From positions 3,497,001 through 3,561,000 of the forward strand of contig NC_092670.1 of NCBI RefSeq assembly GCF_964355755.1: a stretch of 64,000 nucleotides of DNA, in the 5' to 3' direction. The DNA is from Antedon mediterranea. Its lineage: Eukaryota > Echinodermata > Crinoidea > Comatulida > Antedonidae. Below are positions 57,362 to 64,000 of this stretch, in pieces (positions within the stretch are counted from its first letter, which is position 1; every line of letters begins with the position of its first letter). A program made the translations under genes and the position numbers. A model generated the notes under the pieces. It had not been told where the DNA came from. It did not search any database and saw only the letters and a program-made list of their open reading frames with translations.

Positions 57362-59419
57362 TTATGAAAAGAAATGAGATTTGTATCTAGCCTTAAAGGA
57401 CGTAATTGTTGGTGCCGATTTAATATTAATTGGTAAATTGTTCCATATTTTTGCGCCTGCAACTTTAAAGGACGAATTCATTTTACTAAGGGTGTATTTA
57501 GGTATTGTTACATTCAAATTTTCTACTCCACGTGTTAAGTGGGTGTGAATATCGCGAATCAATTCAATTTCATTTACTAATCTAATTGGTGCAAGGCCGT
57601 AAACACATTTATACATTAGACATGCTAGGGAGAAATCTCGTTTCTCTTCAAGAGTTTGCCACGATAGGTTCTGGATGATGTTGTCACCCCTTACATTAAT
57701 ATAATCGAAGTTGTTAGTTACAATTCGAGCAGCTCTTTTTTGATGTCGCTTTAAAATATTTTTGTTTAACTCTGTCGTATTTCCCCAGACTGTTATAGCA
57801 TAATCACTACAAGGCTGAATTGTACTTATATATAGAGTTTCAAGTAACGGTTTACTTAAACTACTAGCCATTTTACCTAGCATTGTTATTTTATATCCAA
57901 TATTTTTACTAATACATTGAGTATTTTGTTTCCAAGTTAACATTTCATCGATTACGACTCCCAGATACCTTATACTATCAACTTGTTCTAATTTACTGGT
58001 TCCAATTTGTATATTTAAATCATTACTGTCAGCTGTATGATTGTTTCTTAGTAACATAACCTTTGTTTTTTCAGTATTTATAGAGAGGTGGTTGTCATCA
58101 TACCATTTACCAATGTTATCAATAATTATTTGTAATGAATCATTTACTATCTTAGCAGTATCACCTGAGGTGTAAACCACAACATCATCAGCAAAAACGC
58201 TGCAAGTTCCATTTACTATAGACTGCGAAATATCATTTATGAAAATGAGAAACAAGATGGGTCCCAGGACACTTCCTTGTGGAACACCAATATTGATTTC
58301 TTTAAGTGTAGATTTGTTATTGTTACAGTATACAAACTGTTTTCTGTTTTTTAAGTAATTACTAAACCAGTAAACAACATTTTCATGGAAACCATATTTG
58401 TAAAGCTTAAATAACAAAATTGAGTGATCTATCGTGTCAAAGCACTTGGATATATCTAAGAAACAAGCGCCGACGACCTCTGAGTCATTAAAACTTTCTA
58501 ACCAATCATCAACTACTCTGTGCAAGCATGTTACAGTAGAATGGTTTTTCAAAAAGGCAAATTGATCAATGTTAATCAAATCAAACAAACTAAGAAAAGA
58601 AATGATTTGTTCCTGAACCACTCTCTCTATAATCTTTGCGATATGAGCAACGACAGATATTGGTCTGTAGTTGCTCATACTGTCTTTACTACCCTTTCCT
58701 TTATATATAGGAGTTGTCCTTGCTACTTTCCAATCAGCTGGGACAAGACCAGACATGAGAGAGAGATTCACAATATGACACAATGGATAAGCAATGTACG
58801 GAGCTGCTAACCTTAACAATTTACTATCAAAATCAAGAACATCTAAATTTTTTTCTGGCAAATTATAAAGCTTCCTTTTAATGGTATTTACATCAACATT
58901 TATAAAATTAAAGGAATATTCACTAGGTGGATTATTCCAACTTGGCAGCGTATCGTCAAATGACTGCGCCATCTTAACTCCTATGTTGGTAAAGTATTCA
59001 TTAAAATGTTCGCAATCAATAGTTTTACTAATGTTAGATTTCGTTTTACCAGTTAGTTTATTTAGCTCGTTCCACATTTTTTTTGGATTATTTTTATATT
59101 TTATATTTACATTATTAAAATAGTTATACTTTGCTTTCTTAATGTTAGTGTTAACCAGATTTCTAAGTCTTCTATACTCAGTTTTTAATCCTGGATTATT
59201 AACATTTACTTTGCTTTTAGTATAATCTCTTTTGTACATTAACTTTATAATTTCAGGAGTTATCCAGGGAGAGAATCTATTTTTTATTCTTGAATTTTTT
59301 ATAGGCCCATGTTTATTACTTAAATTTAGAAAGCAATTTTTAAACGTACCCCATGCATTGTCAACGTTATTAATATTGTGAATATTTTGTAATTTCTGAG
59401 AATGGGAAATATCATGCAA
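57362..59419 (-). CDS. LINE reverse transcriptase (ORF2 C-terminal part)
   Basis: Open for 685 codons. RT motifs in order: YRPISVVAHIAKIIERV (about residue 251), FLDISKCFDTIDH (about 320), GVPQGSVLGPILFL (about 378), the catalytic FADD box (409-412), then LSINTEKT, RYLGVVID and a thumb/C-terminal region with KRHQKRAARIV. The frame enters from the right: the first codons continue the endonuclease frame across the target duplication of the inserted element. No internal stop, so this copy is young or recently interrupted. It acts in target-primed reverse transcription. Confidence 0.9.
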   Translation of the reverse strand: MHDISHSQKLQNIHNINNVDNAWGTFKNCFLNLSNKHGPIKNSRIKNRFSPWITPEIIKLMYKRDYTKSKVNVNNPGLKTEYRRLRNLVNTNIKKAKYNYFNNVNIKYKNNPKKMWNELNKLTGKTKSNISKTIDCEHFNEYFTNIGVKMAQSFDDTLPSWNNPPSEYSFNFINVDVNTIKRKLYNLPEKNLDVLDFDSKLLRLAAPYIAYPLCHIVNLSLMSGLVPADWKVARTTPIYKGKGSKDSMSNYRPISVVAHIAKIIERVVQEQIISFLSLFDLINIDQFAFLKNHSTVTCLHRVVDDWLESFNDSEVVGACFLDISKCFDTIDHSILLFKLYKYGFHENVVYWFSNYLKNRKQFVYCNNNKSTLKEINIGVPQGSVLGPILFLIFINDISQSIVNGTCSVFADDVVVYTSGDTAKIVNDSLQIIIDNIGKWYDDNHLSINTEKTKVMLLRNNHTADSNDLNIQIGTSKLEQVDSIRYLGVVIDEMLTWKQNTQCISKNIGYKITMLGKMASSLSKPLLETLYISTIQPCSDYAITVWGNTTELNKNILKRHQKRAARIVTNNFDYINVRGDNIIQNLSWQTLEEKRDFSLACLMYKCVYGLAPIRLVNEIELIRDIHTHLTRGVENLNVTIPKYTLSKMNSSFKVAGAKIWNNLPINIKSAPTITSFKARYKSHFFS

Positions 59420-59424
59420 GAATG

Positions 59425-60502
59425 GGGTGTCACGAAAGCTCAGACCACGAAAGCTCAGACCCCCTAAGACCTAAGATCACGAAAGCTAAGACCCAACACC
59501 TAAGATTACAAATATTTATCTTTCGCACCTGCCTTGTATTTTAACTCCCAACATTTATTCTGAATACCACACCTTAGAATTGGCACTTTCATGAAAAAGA
59601 ATCACATAAAAAGTAACAAATACATTTTTAAATTGATGATTTTACAGACGTTTTTCTCGCACACAAAATGACTAGCCTACAGTACTACAGTAGGCCTACC
59701 CCATGTTCAATGTTTTTGTTTCTATGGAACGTCAAAAGAGCAAAAATTATATAGAGGGCTGAAAACTCTGTGGAGTCCATCTACAGTGTGGATGGAACAA
59801 TGTAAAATGAAAATTGTAATGATAATAGTATAATCATGCAAGTACGAAGAAATAAATACTGGAAAATAAATTTTAATTTAAAAATCATGATAAGTTTTTT
59901 TGTTTCGTTTTCTTTCTGTTTTTATGCTTGTACTATTATTGTTGCTCTTTTGGCGCTCCATGGAAACAAAAACATTGAGCATGGTGGGAGCTCGAGGAGT
60001 TACATTACAGTATACAAAGAAACACATATGTAAAATCATCAATTTAAAGGATTTATTTATTTGTTATTATGTGTTTCTCTTTCTGAAAGTACTTATAAGT
60101 CCTAATTTTAAAGTGTGGTGTTCAGGATAAAGTTAGTCAACAAATTTGGAGTCAAAATACAAGAAAGGCAGGTGCGTAAGAAAAACATCCTCTGAACCAA
60201 CACAATGGAGTAAATATATACCAACAAACAACCCGTCAAGTTTGTTTGTTGTAAAGAAAAAATATACATTTACTCAACGGGCGAAAATAATGTGAGTTTA
60301 TCTATGTTTTGCGGTAGTATTAAATTATATTTATGGTAATAAATGAAACCTACTGTGTTTAAAATTATGTATGGATAAACAAGTATTGTTTTTAATCTGT
60401 AGTATATCTTAGTATTTGTAATCTTAGGTGTTGGGTCTTAGCTTTCGTGATCTTAGGTCTTAGGGGGTCTGAGCTTTCGTGGTCTGAGCTTTCGTGACAC
60501 CC
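59425..60502. mobile_element. MULE-like foldback element inside the LINE
   Basis: Ends GGGTGTCACGAAAGCTCAGA ... complement, flanked by a perfect 10-bp target duplication TGCAAGAATG (59415-59424 and 60503-60512). The first about 85 bp at each end are almost perfectly inverted (ACGAAAGCTCAGACC, CTAAGACCTAAGATCACG). Imperfect inversion continues inward (ATACCACACCTTA with TAAAGTGTGGTGTTC; TTAAATTGATGATTTTAC with GTAAAATCATCAATTTAA; the CATGGAACG/GGAACAAAAACATTG region), so most of the element is a palindrome. The target size fits Mutator-like elements. No transposase frame. Confidence 0.88.
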
Positions 60503-61120
60503 TGCAAGAATGCCCCTTCATCAAAGTTCTTATAATCTCTATAATATATTGTTTTATGTTTAGCTTCTTTTTCCTTAAATTTTAAACAGCTGTAAACCAT
60601 AAAATGGTCGCTTAAAGCTATTTTAGCAACACCACTTAAATAGTGCTGATCTGGAATTGTTGTTAGTATCAAATCAATACAACTTGATGAGTGTGACGTA
60701 ACTCTTGTTTTATCATGAATCAACTGGGTCATAACAAACATGTTTTCGATCATATTGATAGGATTTTTCGAGAGGTTCTCATTTAAGACATAATCAATAT
60801 TAAAATCGCCGAGTAGTACAATTTCAGTGTTTTCCATACTAACTTTTTCAAGTAAATCAATAATTAAGTTAAAATATTCATAATTTGCATTTGGAGGGCG
60901 GTATAAACAGCATATTAAAATATTTTGACTTTTTTGTCCTAATAGCTCCAGCCATACAGCCTCCAGATCATTTACATATAAATCAGATCTTTCTTTATAA
61001 GATATGGTATTCTTAATATAGATGCTAACACCACCACCTTTTTTTCCAGAACGATCTTTACGGATCAGATCAGATTTAGGGTAGCCATTTTTTCCATTTT
61101 TTATAATGCATAAATAAAAT
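60503..61120 (-). pseudogene. LINE endonuclease fragment (ORF2 N-terminal part)
   Basis: Minus-strand frame with GGGVSIYIKN, CCLYRPPN, the LLGDFNID box and a CIDLILT ... LSDHFMVY end (SDH catalytic motif), as in apurinic-like LINE endonucleases. The N-terminal catalytic part is absent. At 60503 the frame runs into the inserted DNA element and stops within it. Removing the element and one target copy continues the frame directly into the reverse transcriptase. Confidence 0.85.
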
Positions 61121-61194
61121 ACTGCGTGCAAAAAAACGATTCGCGATGACGGTTTCAATCCATATTTTTCAATTTAAAAAATAAAAGTTCAAAG

Positions 61195-61450
61195 AAAATT
61201 TTGAAAAATAGAGTTGGAGGTCCCGGAAATTGGACTTATTATACTTCAAAACATGAAAAAAAATATATAAGTCCCTATCATGGGTTGTGACTGAGCTAAG
61301 AAATGTTTGAAAAATAGAGATGTTAGGTCCCGGAAAATGTACTTCTTGTTCTTCGAAATATGACCAGCTTTATTGTTGGGGCTGAGCTAAGAAAATGTTT
61401 AAAACTAGAGCTGCAGGTCTTCAAAAAATTGCATTTTATACTTTGGAAAC
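61195..61450 (+). repeat. About 115-bp imperfect tandem repeat, 2-2.5 copies
   Basis: Shared words: AAAATAGAG, (A/G)GGTCCCGGAAA, TGACTGAGCTAAGAAATGTT / GGGGCTGAGCTAAGAAAATG, CTTC(A/G)AAA(C/T)ATGA. Diverged by substitutions. Confidence 0.75.
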
Positions 61451-62388
61451 ATCAGGCCTAGAGGCTTAAAAAACGCAAGCGTAGACCTTTTTCAGTCGGG
61501 GAAAAAAGTTTATTCCTCCCAGGTGTATGCATGCGTACCATCTGGACTTCCGAGTGGTGAGAAATTCATGACATACAGGATATTGAAAATGTAATAACTA
61601 TAGCTATAATGTTGGCTAAGCGAAAATGGCATGTTTTTTTGTTTAGTAATGGATGAAAAATTTATTTTAGGTGCCCCACGGTACAGAAGGTTACTTGTAA
61701 ATTAAAAAATTGGTGAACAAACGAACAATTAACATAATTCGTTTTTGCTGTAGTGTAGCGTACGTCGACGCAGTACACGACGTAACCGTCGGTAAACTTC
61801 GCCTGGAAAATAACACATTACACATTTTGGTCCCTGGATGAAACTTGATATCACGCGTCTCGACCCAACGTTGAACGATTCGTACAAAGGGATACCGCCA
61901 GACAAGTGCGTACCTAGCTATTGTTTAGTAGTAAGTTAGATCGCTGGCAATAATGAATGCATATAAAGTGCATAATATCACTCTGACGTACTCTCACGGT
62001 CAATGAAACGTCGCGGTTTTCTAGGCGCTGAAGCTAGCTACGAAGTGAACGCGAACGCTTTTTACTGTATATTATATTCCCCGACAAAAAGTACACGTGT
62101 TCCCTGACGTTAAGTTGTCTGTATTTCTCCAGCAAACACTTTACCGCGTACATGAAGCGCTAAGCTATTGCTTGTCGTCACATGATCGACTGCGCATGTT
62201 TTACATCGAGTTTGTAGTCAGTTCAGATTCCGTAATTTAATTACCGGTATTTTTTCATTTTATATTAGCATATTTTTGTTTGTATACCATTGATAATGTA
62301 AATTTTGTATATATATAATGATATTGTCTTTAGTTAAACAAGACAAGAAAAAATACCAACCGAGGAAATAGTGGACCTTTTGGGACTT
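61451..62388. other. Gene-free stretch, partly CG-rich
   Basis: No coding region recognised. 61745-62220 is richer in CG dinucleotides (GTAGCGTACGTCGACGC, CACGACGTAACCGTCGG), so it may hold a promoter or an unmethylated segment; no gene start can be placed. Confidence 0.4.
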
Positions 62389-62437
62389 GGGGGGGGGGGG
62401 GGGTGCGTCTGCACCCAACGCACCCCCCCCCCCCCCC
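62389..62437. repeat. G15/C15 hairpin
   Basis: Fifteen G (62389-62403) + TGCG, an 11-nt loop, then CGCA + fifteen C (62423-62437): a perfect 19-bp stem. CCCCCCTGGATACG right after resembles the end of the 25016 element (CCCCCCTGGCTACG), so it may be a degraded transposon end. Confidence 0.95.
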
Positions 62438-63264
62438 TGGATACGAACGGTTGCTACTTGCTATGCGTTTATGTACGTACGTGTGCATGCTAACGATTTT
62501 AATTGTTATCCCTTCGTACGAACGATGTTGTACTTTCCATTATTTTTTGTTGTAAAATTTGATTCATATTGTGTCTGACGATATGCTAAACAACATGAAC
62601 GTGGATATTTATTAAGAAAATAATTACTTATTAATAATAGGCCTAATAGCTAAACTTGCTATCAAAATAACTTAATAATGCTACGGGCATTATAGAATGT
62701 AAATAACATCATTTTTTGCGCTTAATGCGTTCCAAAAGTCATCCAGTGTGACGTTAATCACCAAAGGTGGAAATAAATTAAATATCAGCAACTTATTTAT
62801 TGGAACAACGCCTGTTAATGTAACTCTATCGTACTACCGTATTGAGACTTTTGATGCTGATCTTTCAATCTATTAGAGTTATGATGTAAGTAAGGCAATT
62901 TAACAACAGGAAACTGCGCTCGCCTTGTCAAGATAGAAACGTACAGTCCTTTGATCTTAAGTCTGGCAGCGACAATTACTAACAGTAGGGCCTACTACAT
63001 TATCCGCGGCGTGCCGTATCTGTTCGTGGAGCTGATCGTGTCGCAGCCACCGATACACACTTTGATCTCCAGATCTCAGCATCCTGTTGTTAGATTGTCT
63101 TGATGTAAGTGAATAGCATATAATAGTATTCACCTTCCCTCGCGTTTCTGAAATTTCACCGTAATTGAAGAGGGCTCTAAACATATAAATTGAAAGACTA
63201 GCCACAAGGGATTATACCTTTTCTCATAGACCACCGAGCAGCAAACGCAGAATCGTCATGGGCC
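62438..63264. other. Gene-free stretch
   Basis: No recognised gene. A minus-strand frame of 82 codons at 62957-63205 shows no family motif. Confidence 0.4.
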
Positions 63265-63688
63265 TAAAGGCCAACTCAGACAGCGTCGTACGACGAGGCC
63301 CGACGAGACGTCTTGTCTGGACTTGACTCGTCCGTGCTGTCTGAGTTGAATCCAGACGAGACGGGTCGTCGTGAGGTAGCGTCGGGGGTAGTTTTAGGTC
63401 GTCGTGAGCATATTAAACATGTTTAATTTTCACCCGACGGGACGACTCGTTTGTTGGGTATTGACCAATCACAGGCGTGCGTACGCGTTGCATGGTTTGT
63501 TGCGTCATCTTGAATTCAACCAATCAGAAGCGCAGGCAATATAGTCGCGTCGGGGGTCGTCGGGCTGTCTGAGTTGAGCCGTCGCGGAGCGTTGGCACGA
63601 TTATCTGTCGGTAGGACTTTCGAAAGACGGGTCCAGACAAGACGTCTCGTCGGGCCTCGTCGTACGACGCTGTCTGAGTTGGCCTTTA
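63265..63688. mobile_element. 424-bp MITE with perfect 58-bp inverted repeats
   Basis: Left arm 63265-63322 begins TAAAGGCCAACTCAGACAGC, GTCGTACGACGAGGCC, GACGAGACGTCTTGTC. The right arm 63631-63688 is its exact complement. The interior is CG-rich and repeats arm words (CTGTCTGAGTTGA twice, GTCGTCG). Target duplication is unclear because the ends are palindromic (TA or TAA/TTA both possible). Confidence 0.92.
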
Positions 63689-64000
63689 AATGCTTAACAG
63701 ACGTGTTTAGTGTGCCTCTTGATATAGCGATACCTACCGGTAATTTCCTTTTCGGCATATTCAATAATACTGTAATATCTACTATAGAAAGTGTTTTATT
63801 ATTGAAAGAATGATTTAGTCATTCATTCGATGTTCATGGCTGTTGCTAAGCAATGAAATATTATAGGAATTCTAGATTATAAAGTAATTATTTCTTCAAA
63901 AACTATAATTTACAGCCGGCCCATGATCAAGGATCATTTCCTGTAGATAAACTATTAACAAAACAGCCAAGCATCGCAAAGATTCTTAATTTCCTTTACA
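63689..64000. other. Right edge, nothing recognised
   Basis: AT-rich DNA with no frame, repeat or splice-site pattern that I can support. Confidence 0.4.

Larger units (their letters stand above)
57204..61120 (-). mobile_element. CR1-like non-LTR retrotransposon, 5'-truncated, split by a DNA element
   Basis: Minus-strand LINE with endonuclease then reverse transcriptase in one original frame, interrupted at 59425-60502. The 3' end on the minus strand is a short 3' UTR ending in an (ATT)n run (plus-strand TAA repeats 57209-57247), typical of CR1/L2-type tails. The 5' end is lost inside the endonuclease. Clade assignment is by eye. Confidence 0.85.

Noticed and set aside
62957..63205. 82-codon minus-strand frame
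   Set aside because: No motif, no neighbours that would make it an exon.

Overview
The window is animal nuclear DNA: AT-rich, intron-rich, with introns full of minisatellites, small inverted-repeat elements and tRNA-derived repeats. Splice sites are GT-AG apart from one GC-AG intron. The recognisable proteins are animal orthologues (SNX29, USP31/USP43, NDEL1/NDE1, NUDT1). An invertebrate deuterostome, perhaps an echinoderm, is my best guess, but this rests on the gene set and general repeat style, not on a diagnostic marker.

Layout, left to right. Positions 1-5031 (+) hold the 3' part of a SNX29-type sorting nexin (coiled coil then PX domain), with its RUN domain off the left edge. Positions 7771-9363 (+) hold a five-exon gene for a small histidine- and proline-rich protein of unknown role. 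Positions 10797-28739 (+) hold an eleven-exon ubiquitin-specific protease of the USP31/USP43 type with an intact Cys-His-Asp triad. Its introns carry a Harbinger-like element, arrays of 40, 45 and 33 bp units, a SINE, and a duplicated intron/exon boundary split by a nested transposon. Positions 30.4-37.2 kb have no gene I can recognise and consist mostly of tandem repeats, including a 2.7-kb satellite with a palindromic core. Positions 38585-51013 (-) hold an eight-exon NDEL1/NDE1 gene (dynein/LIS1 regulator). About 2.3 kb of shared upstream DNA separates it from NUDT1/MTH1 at 53362-54286 (+), an oxidised-nucleotide hydrolase. Positions 55020-56408 (+) hold an intronless reading frame for a two-pass membrane protein with three PPxY motifs. 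From 56.8 kb to the right edge the DNA is transposon-dominated: two GC-rich element remnants, a CR1-like LINE (-) whose frame is split by a MULE-like element with a 10-bp target duplication, a G15/C15 hairpin, and a 424-bp element with perfect 58-bp inverted repeats.

The genes do not form a pathway; they look like ordinary neighbours. The most informative observations are structural. Small tandem duplications have hit functional gene boundaries: the SNX29 stop codon, the donor of USP exon 10 and the acceptor of USP exon 9. In the last case a transposon entered one duplicate while the other keeps the empty site. All exon coordinates come from reading frames, splice consensus and remembered family sequences; none were tested by transcript or database search.
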